This document shows positions 43,457 to 52,737 of a DNA stretch of 64,000 nucleotides, piece after piece. The notes under the pieces were generated by a model. It saw only the letters and a list, made by a program, of their open reading frames with translations. It did no database searches and was not told the origin of the DNA. Each line of letters opens with the position of its first letter. Position 1 is the stretch's first letter. A program made the translations under genes and the position numbers. The stretch spans positions 9,743 through 73,742 of the forward strand of contig JBBRVG010000006.1 in assembly GCA_038247115.1 (NCBI GenBank). Direction: 5' to 3'. The stretch is from Pseudaeromonas sp038247115 (GTDB lineage: Bacteria; Pseudomonadota; Gammaproteobacteria; Enterobacterales; Aeromonadaceae).

Positions 43457-43924
43457 TCATACGATTGGGCGATTGCGGTAAATGATCAATGGCGGAATAG
43501 CCAAGCCGAAACTCAGGGCCATCAGAATAAACAGCGTCTTCAACCCATTCTCGATGGCGGCATTGATGAGATGCCCACTGACACCTTCGCTGTTCATGCT
43601 CAGCACGGCAATGATGGTATTGAACGCGAACTTGCCGGGTATCATAGGGATAATACAGGCCACGGTAAAGACTGGGCGCGGCGCCAGCAAGCGGCGGGAG
43701 AGGTAGACAAACACCAGACTGACAAAGCTACTTGCCGCCAGTGTGGCCCACTCGATCGGTAGCCCGTAATGCATCAGGACAGCACGCATGCTATGCGCCA
43801 GAGCTCCGACCACGGCACAATATTTCAAGAAACGCGGCGGCACCGAAAACAGCATGGCAAATCCGACCGCTGGAATGGCTGACCAGAATGCGTCCCACAA
43901 TGCCAAACTAACCAGCTCTTTCAT
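43457..43924 (-). CDS. yjjB: ThrE/YjjB-family exporter subunit
   Basis: The 155-residue membrane protein has four hydrophobic segments and the PMIPGKFAFNTI block of the ThrE C-terminal (YjjB) domain. It works with YjjP; in E. coli the pair has been linked to dicarboxylate (succinate) export, while fused ThrE exports threonine. Its ATG overlaps the yjjP stop by 4 bases. A much longer frame reaching 44281 on this strand is just the alternative frame of yjjP. Confidence 0.88.
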   Translation of the reverse strand: MKELVSLALWDAFWSAIPAVGFAMLFSVPPRFLKYCAVVGALAHSMRAVLMHYGLPIEWATLAASSFVSLVFVYLSRRLLAPRPVFTVACIIPMIPGKFAFNTIIAVLSMNSEGVSGHLINAAIENGLKTLFILMALSFGLAIPPLIIYRNRPIV

Positions 43925-44721
43925 GGTTGCCACCCCCAGACTCCGGTCAGCTTCATCGCCAATACGATACCGGTCGTAGCACTCAAGGTCAGCATGGTCG
44001 CCGTCAGCCAGCGCGCCAGTCCCATGTTGTAATAGCCTTTCACCACATCCAGCATGGCATTGATCAACGGAAAGCCAGGCACCAGCAGCAAGACGCAGGC
44101 AGCCATCGCCAACTCGGGTTGCGCCCCCCAGTTGTTCAAGGTGGCCAGGCTGGCGATCAGGGTCGCAACAAACGCGGTGGCGGCAAAATTCAGCAGCGGG
44201 CTGAAGTGGCGATGGGCAATTTCCTGACGCACAAACATACCGACAGACGAAGCCAGAACCGTGATCAAAAATACTGGCCAATCCCCCCCAAACAGCAGAC
44301 TGAAACTACCACAGGAGAGACCAATCATAGCGACCACGGCCCAGCGGTTATAGCGGTATGGCTTGATGGCCTCCAGACGGGCACGCACCTCGTCGGTATT
44401 TTCCAACAATTTTTTCTCGGCCAGAATGCAGATACGCTGGATCTCACACAACACCTGCATATTGATCCCAAACTCATGAATGCGTCGCGTGGTGGTAATA
44501 CAGGAGCCATGGTTCAGGGTGGTCAGGATCACGGCACTGGGCGTGATCGCCATCTCCACGCTCTCGACGCCCAGCGTCAAGCCGAGGCGACAGGTCGTTT
44601 GCTCTATAATGCGGCTCTCGGCCCCGCAAGAGGCCAGCATCTGTGCGGTTTTGACTAATACCCGGGTGAGAGCGGTCTGCTCATCACGGGTTAACTGTTT
44701 CTGCTCTTGCATCGCGTTCAT
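43921..44721 (-). CDS. yjjP: ThrE/YjjP-family exporter subunit
   Basis: The 266-residue protein has a hydrophilic N-terminal half with the family motif GAESRIIEQT and five hydrophobic segments from about residue 125, including LLLVPGFPLINAMLD. It is the N-terminal (DUF1212) partner of YjjB. The start follows a GGGATGAACGCG region; an ATG two codons later is possible. It opens a yjjP-yjjB unit upstream of folA. Confidence 0.88.
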   Translation of the reverse strand: MNAMQEQKQLTRDEQTALTRVLVKTAQMLASCGAESRIIEQTTCRLGLTLGVESVEMAITPSAVILTTLNHGSCITTTRRIHEFGINMQVLCEIQRICILAEKKLLENTDEVRARLEAIKPYRYNRWAVVAMIGLSCGSFSLLFGGDWPVFLITVLASSVGMFVRQEIAHRHFSPLLNFAATAFVATLIASLATLNNWGAQPELAMAACVLLLVPGFPLINAMLDVVKGYYNMGLARWLTATMLTLSATTGIVLAMKLTGVWGWQP

Positions 44722-44795
44722 CCCTGAAAGTGTGCTGAGGACGGATCTCTGCTGGCGATTATAACGACATTCGCGCTACGGTTCGTTAATCGATA

Positions 44796-45866
44796 TCAAG
44801 GATCATTCCGGCTCACGGCCAGGCCTCGGATCAATTTCTCCAGCAGGGTAATCTGCAAACTGGTCTGGTAAATCAGCCAGCCATAGCCATAAGCATTCAG
44901 GGAATGGCTCTGTTGCTGTTCCAGACTGACCAGCATCATCTGCTTGAGTTTCAGGCCATCCCCGGAAGCCGCTTCTGGAAGCTGAAGCTGTTCACCGGCG
45001 CAGAAACGGCTAAATGCCGTTAACCGCTCGCCCAGAGTTCGCGCCTGGACACTGATGGCGTACTGCTGCTGAATCGCTTGGGCACTAGCACTATTCTCCC
45101 AGCGGCTCTGCGCCAATAGCTCTAGCAATAACAGGCAACGCTCTTGAACCTCGACCAGAGCCTCCAGCTCCTTGCCATAAGGCCTGAGGCTCCGGCTCTC
45201 CATCCGTACCGAATTGAGCAAGCCGCGCTGCCGCTGTATCGTCCGTTGTAACTGCTTGATGCGTCCCCGGGTCTGCAGGGGTTTATGTACGTTCGGCGAC
45301 AGATGACTCTGCCAGAGATGGGACATGCCCTGCAGGGATTGCGCCAGCAACCAGCGCCACTCATTCCGCGCTCGTAGCGGCAAGACGCACTGGGAAACCA
45401 GAATGGCAATCGCACAACCCAACAAAATAGTGGCAGTCCGCCACATGGCCTCCTCCATGCCCTGATCGCCCCCATCCAGCACTATCATCAGGGTAAATCC
45501 GGCCACCAGGTAGGCGTAACTCATCTTGCCGCTGGCTCTCCAGGTAATAAAGGCGATGGCCAGCAGCGCCAGAAGACCACTGAGCCAGGGATCCTGGGTC
45601 AGATAGAGGATCAGGATGCCGTACGCGGCGCCAAATAGGGTACCGATAATGCGCTGAATAGATTTTTCCAGCGCCCCACCGACCTGAGGCAGCGTCAGCA
45701 TGATGATGACAATCGTCACCGAGGTCCAGGCCAGGTACGGAACCGGATACAGCAGATTCAACAGATGGGCGATCAACAGCGCCAGGGAAATCTTGATCAC
45801 ATGAATGACGCGAATATGTCGGTAAATCAGGGTTTCAAAGCGGGAAGCGGGAGAAAAAACAGACAT
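44796..45866 (-). CDS. FUSC-family inner-membrane protein
   Basis: The 356-residue protein has about six hydrophobic segments in residues 20-165 (for example YLAWTSVTIVIIMLTLPQVG and LSGLLALLAIAFITW) and a cytosolic helical C-terminal half. This matches one half of the YccS/AaeB fusaric-acid-resistance family, whose members are usually twice as long. No partner membrane-fusion protein is adjacent. ATG 45866 has AGGTG seven bases upstream; the longer frame upstream runs into the obgE terminator. The substrate is unknown. Confidence 0.8.
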   Translation of the reverse strand: MSVFSPASRFETLIYRHIRVIHVIKISLALLIAHLLNLLYPVPYLAWTSVTIVIIMLTLPQVGGALEKSIQRIIGTLFGAAYGILILYLTQDPWLSGLLALLAIAFITWRASGKMSYAYLVAGFTLMIVLDGGDQGMEEAMWRTATILLGCAIAILVSQCVLPLRARNEWRWLLAQSLQGMSHLWQSHLSPNVHKPLQTRGRIKQLQRTIQRQRGLLNSVRMESRSLRPYGKELEALVEVQERCLLLLELLAQSRWENSASAQAIQQQYAISVQARTLGERLTAFSRFCAGEQLQLPEAASGDGLKLKQMMLVSLEQQQSHSLNAYGYGWLIYQTSLQITLLEKLIRGLAVSRNDP

Positions 45867-45884
45867 GCAGGCACCTGAAATAAC

Positions 45885-45912
45885 AATCCCTCCTCTGAAA
45901 AGAGGAGGGATT
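45885..45912 (-). terminator. Terminator of obgE
   Basis: A perfect 12-bp stem AATCCCTCCTCT/AGAGGAGGGATT with a 4-base loop begins 7 bases after the obgE stop on the minus strand, followed by GTTATTT. Confidence 0.75.
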
Positions 45913-45919
45913 GGCGGTA

Positions 45920-47092
45920 TCAACGGGTGTAAATGACTTCTACATCGTAGTCATCTTCATCCCAATCATCATCATCGTCGTCATCTGTATCCTCTTCTGC
46001 AACCTGCGCCAGTTGTTCCTTGTGGTAATCATCCCACTTGAATTCAACTCGCTCCGGTTGCTGCGCCTCCAGCTCACTCGGCTTCGGCATGCTTTCCAGC
46101 AGATTCAGAATGTCATAACAAATAGGGTCTGTACCCTGCTTGTCAAATGCGGAAATACGATAGACAGGACCTTCCCAGGCCATTTCCCGCACCACCCGCT
46201 CTATGATGGCATCGGCTTCTTCTTCCAGCACCAGATCCAGCTTGTTGAACACCAACCACCGGGGCTTGGCCGCGAGCTCAGGATTGTATTTTTCCAGCTC
46301 ATGGATAATGGTGGTAGCACTGACGGCTGGATCGGACTCGTCCGGCGGCAGAATATCCACCAGATGCAGCAGGACCCGACAGCGCTCAAGGTGCTTCAGG
46401 AAGCGGATCCCCAGCCCGGCGCCTTCGGCGGCACCTTCGATCAAGCCAGGAATGTCGGCGATGACGAAGGACTTCTCGGACTTCATCCGCACCACGCCCA
46501 GATTGGGCACCAAGGTGGTAAACGGATAATCGGCAACCTTGGGACGCGCCGCAGAGACAGCACGGATAAAGGTGGATTTACCGGCATTCGGCATACCGAG
46601 CAGACCCACATCCGCCAGCAACAGCAACTCCATACGCAAGTTACGCTGTTCACCGGGCGTGCCCATGGTTTTTTGCCGCGGCGCGCGATTGACCGAGCTC
46701 TTGAATCGGGTATTTCCCAAACCATGGAAGCCACCCTTGGCCACCATCAGTTTCTGGCCGTGCTGGGTCAAATCCCCCAACACTTCGCCGGTATCTTCAT
46801 CGACAGAGCGGGTACCTACTGGAACCTTCAGTACCAAATCCTGACCGCGGGCACCGGTACAGTTGGCCCCACGACCATTCTCGCCACGCTGGGCGGCATG
46901 GAAACGCTCGAAACGGAAATCGATCAGGGTATTCAGGTTCTCATCGGCCAGCAGATAGACATCACCACCATCGCCACCATCACCACCATCCGGACCACCG
47001 TTCGGGATATATTTTTCTCGGCGAAAGCTGACGCAGCCATTGCCGCCGTCACCCGCCTCAATACGGACCTGAACTTCATCAACAAATTTCAT
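45920..47092 (-). CDS. obgE: Essential GTPase ObgE/CgtA
   Basis: The 390-residue ribosome-associated GTPase has the glycine-rich Obg fold (1-159, EAGDGGNGCVSFRREK), a G domain (G1 GMPNAGKST, G3 DIPGLIEGA, G4 NKLD) and an acidic, Asp-rich C-terminal tail. It acts in 50S assembly and stress signalling. MKFVDEV at 47092 is the conserved start; the extension to 47119 is not supported. It follows rplU-rpmA on the same strand, the usual order, but a terminator after rpmA separates it. The yhbE-type gene found between them in E. coli is absent. Confidence 0.97.
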   Translation of the reverse strand: MKFVDEVQVRIEAGDGGNGCVSFRREKYIPNGGPDGGDGGDGGDVYLLADENLNTLIDFRFERFHAAQRGENGRGANCTGARGQDLVLKVPVGTRSVDEDTGEVLGDLTQHGQKLMVAKGGFHGLGNTRFKSSVNRAPRQKTMGTPGEQRNLRMELLLLADVGLLGMPNAGKSTFIRAVSAARPKVADYPFTTLVPNLGVVRMKSEKSFVIADIPGLIEGAAEGAGLGIRFLKHLERCRVLLHLVDILPPDESDPAVSATTIIHELEKYNPELAAKPRWLVFNKLDLVLEEEADAIIERVVREMAWEGPVYRISAFDKQGTDPICYDILNLLESMPKPSELEAQQPERVEFKWDDYHKEQLAQVAEEDTDDDDDDDWDEDDYDVEVIYTR

Positions 47093-47225
47093 ACTTTTAC
47101 AACTCCCGCACCAACTCAAGCTTGATGGTGCAATTATAGAGATCAGGAACGATTACCGCGAGGCGTCCGATAGGCGATGATTCGGTCTGAACGACCAACC
47201 GCTGCTGATAAGCAGCAGTAAAACA

Positions 47226-47253
47226 AAAGGCCCTGCCATAGGGCAGGGCCTTT
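47226..47253 (-). terminator. Terminator of rplU-rpmA
   Basis: A perfect 12-bp stem AAAGGCCCTGCC/GGCAGGGCCTTT with loop ATAG is followed on the minus strand by TTTGTTTTA, 18 bases after the rpmA stop. Confidence 0.85.
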
Positions 47254-47270
47254 CGAGCCTTCAGCGCAAA

Positions 47271-47528
47271 TTACTCAGCAACGATGCTGACAAACTTACG
47301 ATTATTCGGGCCTTTAACTTCGAATTTGACCTTGCCTTCCGCCTTTGCAAACAAGGTATGGTCTTTGCCACAACCTACGTTTTCACCGGCATGGAACTTG
47401 GTGCCACGTTGACGGATGATGATGCTACCCGCCGGAACGTTTTCACCACCGAAGTGCTTCACACCCAGGCGTTTGGCTTGGGAATCGCGACCGTTGCGGG
47501 AAGAACCGCCAGCCTTTTTATGTGCCAT
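47271..47528 (-). CDS. rpmA: 50S ribosomal protein L27
   Basis: The 85-residue protein begins MAHKKAGGSSRNGRDSQAKR, the standard L27 N-terminus that reaches the peptidyl-transferase centre, and continues with KHFGGENVPAGSIIIRQRGT. It lies 18 bases after rplU and is co-transcribed with it. Confidence 0.98.
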   Translation of the reverse strand: MAHKKAGGSSRNGRDSQAKRLGVKHFGGENVPAGSIIIRQRGTKFHAGENVGCGKDHTLFAKAEGKVKFEVKGPNNRKFVSIVAE

Positions 47529-47546
47529 TTGATGGACTCCTCAGAA

Positions 47547-47858
47547 TTAAGCGGTGATGCCAGTGATCTTGACTTCGGTGAACCACTGACGGTGGCCCAT
47601 CTCTTTACGATGATGCTTACGACGACGGAACTTGACGATCTTGACCTTCTCGCCACGGCCGTGAGCCACAACTTCAGCCAGAACCTTGCCGCCGGCAACA
47701 TATGGTGCACCGACCTTCACTTCTTCGCCTTGGGCAACCATCAGAACTTTATCGAATTCTACGGTAACACCGGTTTCAGCTTCCAGCTTCTCCAGGCGGA
47801 TAACCTGACCTTCAGCTACACGGTGTTGCTTGCCGCCACTTAGGATAACAGCGTACAT
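47547..47858 (-). CDS. rplU: 50S ribosomal protein L21
   Basis: The 103-residue protein starts MYAVILSGGKQHRV and has the KFRRRKHHRK basic segment characteristic of L21. The ATG at 47858 is preceded by GGAG; the frame extends upstream to 47960 but only through the leader. First gene of rplU-rpmA, with a promoter about 75 bases upstream. Confidence 0.98.
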   Translation of the reverse strand: MYAVILSGGKQHRVAEGQVIRLEKLEAETGVTVEFDKVLMVAQGEEVKVGAPYVAGGKVLAEVVAHGRGEKVKIVKFRRRKHHRKEMGHRQWFTEVKITGITA

Positions 47859-47931
47859 GTTTAAACTCCGAATTGGGCAACCACTCTGCCTTGCAGACGA
47901 TGCACAAAAAACTAGATGACAATGGGCGCGC

Positions 47932-47960
47932 ATTCTACGCAACTTGCCTGAGTGAGGCAA
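47932..47960 (-). promoter_or_regulatory. Promoter of rplU-rpmA
   Basis: On the minus strand TTGCCT, a 17-base spacer and TAGAAT form a good sigma-70 promoter. The bases after the -10 are GCGCGCCC, the GC-rich discriminator usual for stringently controlled ribosomal promoters. The leader to the L21 start is about 70 bases. The 47961-48111 remainder holds the divergent ispB promoter region. Confidence 0.65.
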
Positions 47961-48111
47961 GGACCATTTCAGGAAAAGATCATATTGTGATCACCGCCGG
48001 GTTGAAGCAGCGGATAACACCGGACACTGCATTAGCTTAACAATTCATGTAGAATCGGGGAACACGAATTCGGCATCTCCGAGCCCTCATCAGGACTTAG
48101 TATCGATAGTT

Positions 48112-49083
48112 ATGGATCAACACGCAATTCGCGCGATTTCTGCCGATGATATGCAAGCGGTAAATGCGCTCATCCTACAGCGTCTTCAGTCTGATGTTAC
48201 TCTCATCAATCAACTTGGCGTGTATATCGTCAATGGGGGCGGCAAGCGCATGCGTCCCCTGTTAGCTGTACTGGCAGCTCGAGCTCTGGGTTACCACGGC
48301 GATCAACATATCAAGCTGGCAACCATCATAGAGTTCATTCATACCGCTACCCTGCTGCACGATGACGTGGTTGATGAATCGGAACTGCGGCGCGGCCGTG
48401 ATACCGCCAACGCCCTGTTTGGCAATGCCGCCAGCGTGTTGGTCGGCGATTTTCTGCATACCCGCTCCTTCCAGATGATGGCTGAGCTGGGCAATCTGCG
48501 GATCATGGAGATCATGGCCGAAACCACCAACATCATTGCCGAAGGTGAGGTCATGCAGCTGATGAACTGCAATGATCCCTCGACGACGGAAGAAAGTTAT
48601 TTTCGAGTCATCTATTGCAAGACGGCCAAACTGTTCGAAGCTGCTACTCGTCTCGGCGCCGTTTTGTGCGGCAGTACCCCCGAGCTCGAACGGGCGATGC
48701 AGGATTACGGCCGCTACCTGGGTACTGCATTTCAAATCATCGACGATGTGATGGATTACACCTCGGCCAGCACCGAGATGGGTAAAAACGTTGGGGATGA
48801 CCTTGCCGAAGGCAAACCGACCCTGCCGCTCATCTATGCCATCCAGCAAGCCAATGATCAGCAGCGAGCACTTTTGGTCGAGGCTATAGTCGAACGCAAT
48901 GGGTTGGAACGACTCGATGAGATACTGAGCATCCTCGCCCAGACCGGAGCCATTGACTACAGCCAGCGCCGCGCTCAAGAAGAGGCGGAAAAAGCCAAGG
49001 CTGCACTGGATATACTACCGGCTGGCCACTATCGGCAAGCTCTGTATGAGCTGGCGGATATGGCCGTTGCCCGCATTAGTTAG
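48112..49083 (+). CDS. ispB: Octaprenyl diphosphate synthase
   Basis: The 323-residue trans-prenyltransferase makes the quinone side chain. Both aspartate-rich motifs are present: LLHDDVVDESELRRG and QIIDDVMDY, with GGGKRMRP near the N-terminus. Divergence from rplU-rpmA-obgE is conserved. Chain length (C40 versus C45) cannot be read from sequence; octaprenyl is assumed from family. Confidence 0.95.
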   Translation: MDQHAIRAISADDMQAVNALILQRLQSDVTLINQLGVYIVNGGGKRMRPLLAVLAARALGYHGDQHIKLATIIEFIHTATLLHDDVVDESELRRGRDTANALFGNAASVLVGDFLHTRSFQMMAELGNLRIMEIMAETTNIIAEGEVMQLMNCNDPSTTEESYFRVIYCKTAKLFEAATRLGAVLCGSTPELERAMQDYGRYLGTAFQIIDDVMDYTSASTEMGKNVGDDLAEGKPTLPLIYAIQQANDQQRALLVEAIVERNGLERLDEILSILAQTGAIDYSQRRAQEEAEKAKAALDILPAGHYRQALYELADMAVARIS

Positions 49084-49239
49084 CTCGTTCACGTTAGTTA
49101 GCGCGCTCGCCTCAGCCACCCCATCCGCATAGCACAGCCTCAAGCTCGAATGAGGTATCGCATCAAGGCCCAAGTGGCCTTGTAAAGGCCTCTCCTACGG
49201 CCAACGGAATTATCCACCGCAAGCCGGAAACAAAACCAT

Positions 49240-49279
49240 AAAAACAGGGAGCGCATTTTTAGCGCTCCCTGTTTTTTTA
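49240..49279. terminator. Bidirectional terminator between ispB and the second binding-protein gene
   Basis: A 14-bp perfect stem AAAACAGGGAGCGC/GCGCTCCCTGTTTT with a 7-base loop lies about 160 bases after ispB and 80 bases after the convergent binding-protein gene. A long T-run follows on the plus side. Confidence 0.85.
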
Positions 49280-49356
49280 TTCACGACTTTTTACTCACGG
49301 CTAAGGCATCTTAGACTTGAGGATACCTTAGGTCGGGTCGGTTCTCAGTCTGTGGC

Positions 49357-50748
49357 TCAAGGTGCCGTCGGGGCGGCTGAGCTCGCAGCTCCCAATAAGG
49401 CTTCCTCTGCCGCATCAAGAGCCGCAGCCTCTGTCGTAGCCGCGCTGCTGGCTGCACCTGATACCGGACTGGCGAGTACAGCCGGTTGGCATTCCACCGC
49501 ACTACTGGTGGCAACGGCTTGCTGGGGCGCATACCAGGCCACCAGGCTCTGTTGCAGTTGTGTCGCCGCCGCCTGTGGCGTCAGAGTTCCGAGCACAACC
49601 TGTTGCGATGCCTCATTCAATTGCTGGCTCAAGGGGGGCTCACCCCGTGACAGAATTTGTGCCGCCACGCGAATGGTGGAGTCACAGCTGTCTCGCCAGC
49701 TCATCATGGTACTGGCCACCGGATTTTTCAGCTCGAAGAAATGGTTGGAGAGCGAGAAGAATCCCGGCACGGCATTGGAATACAACTCGGCGAATTCGGC
49801 ACTCGCCATCCACTCCAGCAACTGACGGGCCGCCTCTTTGTTCTTGCTCTTGGCATTGATCGCAATCCCGATATCGGTATGGTCGGTGAAATAGCAGGCA
49901 TCCCCTTCCTTGGCGACGGGAGGCGGAAAGGCACCAAAGTTGACCTTGCCATCAAACTGGCTGATCGCCCAGGAGCCGGCCACTATCATGGCCGCTTTCC
50001 CGGATTGAAACGCCTCGACAGCTTGCGCCTCGGTCACATCCCCCGGAGCAGTGCCCAAATAAGGTGACCAGCGCGCCAGTTCGTCAAATACCGCCACATA
50101 CGCCGGATCCGTCAACCGGGCTTTCCCTTCAATCAACGCCAGCCGCCCATCTTCACCATGCCAATAGTTCGGCCCTATGTTCTGGAATCCCAACTCGGAG
50201 ACTATCCAGTTATCATGCGCCGCCAACGCCAGCGGCTGATAACGACCATCGGCCTTGACCTTGTCCAGCACAGCAAAGAACTGCTCACGCGTCTTGGGAA
50301 CGTCCAATCCCAACGATTTAAAAATATCCAGATTGTAATAAAAGCCCTGGATCACCGAGGCAATGGGCAGGCAGAAGGTTTGTGCTCCAGTATCCGTTTG
50401 CCAGGCGGCTTTGGCAAAGCTGGGGAAGTTTTCCATCCCTTGCAGATCGGTCAGATCTTCCAGATACCCGTTCTTGAACAGCTGCAGGGACTCATCATAC
50501 GGCCGACAGCTAATGAGATCGCCAGCCTGCCCCGCCGTCAATCGCTGACTGACAGTAGCTTGATATTCGCTGGCCCTGACCGGGGCCAGAGTGACCTTGA
50601 TATCCGGGTGTTTGGCCTGGAAGCGAGGCAGAATTTGTTCCTTCCATAACGCCACATCATCGATTTGCCAGGTTTCAATCACCAGTTCAGTGGCGACGGC
50701 TGAACAGCTCAAGCCAAGAGCCAGCATTGCACTACATACTTTCAGCAT
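49357..50748 (-). CDS. Family 1 periplasmic solute-binding protein paired with a chemoreceptor (second copy)
   Basis: The 463-residue protein is a paralogue of the 7198-8520 product along its whole mature length; for example ENFPSFAKAAWQTDTGAQTF is identical in both. It has a signal peptide (ending VAT), the same four cysteines (SCRPYDE, TFCLP, DACYFTDHTD, WRDSCDST), and a longer C-terminal tail of about 60 residues made mostly of Ala, Ser, Thr, Glu and Pro. AGGAGAGGGAT precedes the start, 9 bases after the chemoreceptor stop. No transporter genes are nearby. I infer a sensory binding protein for a sugar; ligand unknown. Confidence 0.85.
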   Translation of the reverse strand: MLKVCSAMLALGLSCSAVATELVIETWQIDDVALWKEQILPRFQAKHPDIKVTLAPVRASEYQATVSQRLTAGQAGDLISCRPYDESLQLFKNGYLEDLTDLQGMENFPSFAKAAWQTDTGAQTFCLPIASVIQGFYYNLDIFKSLGLDVPKTREQFFAVLDKVKADGRYQPLALAAHDNWIVSELGFQNIGPNYWHGEDGRLALIEGKARLTDPAYVAVFDELARWSPYLGTAPGDVTEAQAVEAFQSGKAAMIVAGSWAISQFDGKVNFGAFPPPVAKEGDACYFTDHTDIGIAINAKSKNKEAARQLLEWMASAEFAELYSNAVPGFFSLSNHFFELKNPVASTMMSWRDSCDSTIRVAAQILSRGEPPLSQQLNEASQQVVLGTLTPQAAATQLQQSLVAWYAPQQAVATSSAVECQPAVLASPVSGAASSAATTEAAALDAAEEALLGAASSAAPTAP

Positions 50749-50757
50749 ATCCCTCTC

Positions 50758-52737
50758 CTAAACCTTGAAACGCGCGATGAGTTGTTGTTGTGTCGCCGCC
50801 AGCGCCGCCAGCACATCACTGCTGGTCGCCGAATCCCGGGATGCGATTTCAGTTTCGTGGGCAACGTCGGCAATCCCCGAAATATGCTGGGCGACACCTT
50901 GGCTGACCGAGATCTGCTCGGCCGCCGCATGGGCCACCTGATCGGTCATCTCCTTGATAGCCTCCATCCGCTGTGCAACTCCTTGCAACGCCTCTTCGGT
51001 ATCGCGGGTTTGCTGCACACACAGCCGCGTCTGTTCATGACTACGTCCCATCACCGAAACCACATCGTTACTCGATGCTTGCAGATTGTGGATCATGGAC
51101 TGTATCTCTTCCGTCGACTGCTGGGTGCGATTGGCCAAAGCCCGGACCTCATCGGCGACGACGGCAAAACCACGGCCCGCATCACCAGCCCGAGCCGCCT
51201 CGATAGCAGCATTCAGGGCGAGCAAATTGGTCTGCTCGGCAATGCCGCGGATAACATCCAGAATGCTGCCAATATTGCCACTGAAACCATCAAGCTTGTG
51301 GGTGATGCTCACGGCAGCCTCGATCTCTTCCGCCAGATGTTCGATACGCTGGCGGTTGTTAATCACCAGATTCCTGCTCTGCCGGGTTTCGTCATTGGCC
51401 TGATCCACTTGATTGCGTGCATTTTCGGTAGAGCGCGCAACTTCGGTGGCACTCACCTCCAGCTCGGTAATGGCCGCAGCCACCTGATCGGTCTGACTCT
51501 TTTGATCCTGAACCCGCGCCATGGCCCGCTCGCTGATCTGGGCCGTGCGTTCAGTTTCCGCCACCAGGTGCTCGGAGCCGTTACGGATCTCGACCAAGAG
51601 CGTATCGGTATTGCTGGCCAGCTGATCAATAGAACGAGATAAGGCCCCGAACTCATCCTGACTGCGATAATTGATACGCCGGGTCATGTCCCCCTGCGCC
51701 ATCAGCGAGAGCTCCTTGTTGATCAGTTGCAGTGGGCGTTGAATGCTGCGCGCCGATGACCAGGCCACCAGCAAAGCCACACCAACCGATACCGCAGACA
51801 CCAGCAGGATCCAGAAGATGGCATTCTGCACGGCAGTTGCCGCACTAGCCTTATCCGCTTGCACGCTTTGGCTCGTCACATCGATGAGCGCCTGTAATTC
51901 CTGATTGACCTGATTGGAGAGTCGATCCAGCTCAGCTTGCGCCGCCAGAACCTCCCGGGTGAGTTGTTGGTCTTGCACCAGAGTTCGGATCAAACCCCGA
52001 TCGCCGAATGCCAGCTTCTTAAGCAGCTCGACATTGCGACTAAAGCGCTGTTTCACATCATCGGGTACAACGATATTTTCCAGGCGCTTGTCGGCAATCT
52101 CGATATCCTTGGCCAACACCTTTTCCAACGATAACAGATCCGTATTTCCATCTGTGCGCTGGATCTGCTTGATATCCCGCGCAATACCACTGGTGATCAA
52201 TTCAGCCTTGTTGTGCAAAGAGCGTTTGCTGGAAGTAAATTGCAGCAACAAATCGGCCGCCGAGCGGTAGGAGTCATCCAGCCGCAAAAACTGATTGCGC
52301 ATCCCCATCAGGCGAGCTTCCAGCTCGACCTGTTGTTGGTGCAACCCCATCATTTTTTCCGCCACTCCGAAGACCTGAGGGGCCAACTTTTGTACAGCCT
52401 CGAGTCGACTCAGCTCGGTGCCTTGCAGATCAAAAGCCACCATCCCCTGAAGTTGCTGGCTGTAGAGCTGTTTGCTCTGTTCATACTGTTGGCGCAATGC
52501 CGGTAGCGCCGACGCCTGCCGATTGCTCAGATGAGCCAGGGTATAGCGATTGGCCAGCAACAAGGCTTCGCGCAAACGCGTCGTGGTCATCGCCAGCGGC
52601 GTTGCCTTCTCGGTCACCTGTTTGAGCTGATTATGAATGCCGGTAGTCTGTAGGTAACTGATGCCACCCAAGATCAGCAGCAACAACAGCAACAGCGCAA
52701 ATCCAGCCTTGATGCGTTGGACGATTGAAAGGGTCAT
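50758..52737 (-). CDS. Methyl-accepting chemotaxis protein with large helical sensor domain (second copy)
   Basis: The 659-residue receptor is a paralogue of the 8531-10504 product, sharing SIVQRI at the N-terminus, the Leu-rich first membrane segment, a roughly 280-residue helical sensor with DDSYRSAADLLLQF and ELITSGIARD blocks, a second membrane segment near 310-330, HAMP, and the tip QTNLLALNAAIEAARAGDAG. ATG 52737 has GGGAAG upstream; the extra 82 residues of the longer frame are unsupported. First gene of a bicistron with the binding protein, here placed in a housekeeping neighbourhood. Confidence 0.88.
   Translation of the reverse strand: MTLSIVQRIKAGFALLLLLLLILGGISYLQTTGIHNQLKQVTEKATPLAMTTTRLREALLLANRYTLAHLSNRQASALPALRQQYEQSKQLYSQQLQGMVAFDLQGTELSRLEAVQKLAPQVFGVAEKMMGLHQQQVELEARLMGMRNQFLRLDDSYRSAADLLLQFTSSKRSLHNKAELITSGIARDIKQIQRTDGNTDLLSLEKVLAKDIEIADKRLENIVVPDDVKQRFSRNVELLKKLAFGDRGLIRTLVQDQQLTREVLAAQAELDRLSNQVNQELQALIDVTSQSVQADKASAATAVQNAIFWILLVSAVSVGVALLVAWSSARSIQRPLQLINKELSLMAQGDMTRRINYRSQDEFGALSRSIDQLASNTDTLLVEIRNGSEHLVAETERTAQISERAMARVQDQKSQTDQVAAAITELEVSATEVARSTENARNQVDQANDETRQSRNLVINNRQRIEHLAEEIEAAVSITHKLDGFSGNIGSILDVIRGIAEQTNLLALNAAIEAARAGDAGRGFAVVADEVRALANRTQQSTEEIQSMIHNLQASSNDVVSVMGRSHEQTRLCVQQTRDTEEALQGVAQRMEAIKEMTDQVAHAAAEQISVSQGVAQHISGIADVAHETEIASRDSATSSDVLAALAATQQQLIARFKV

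Noticed and set aside
43457..44281. A 274-residue minus-strand frame extending yjjB
   Set aside because: The N-terminal 119 residues are the yjjP gene read in another frame. The ATG at 43924, overlapping the yjjP stop, gives the normal YjjB length.
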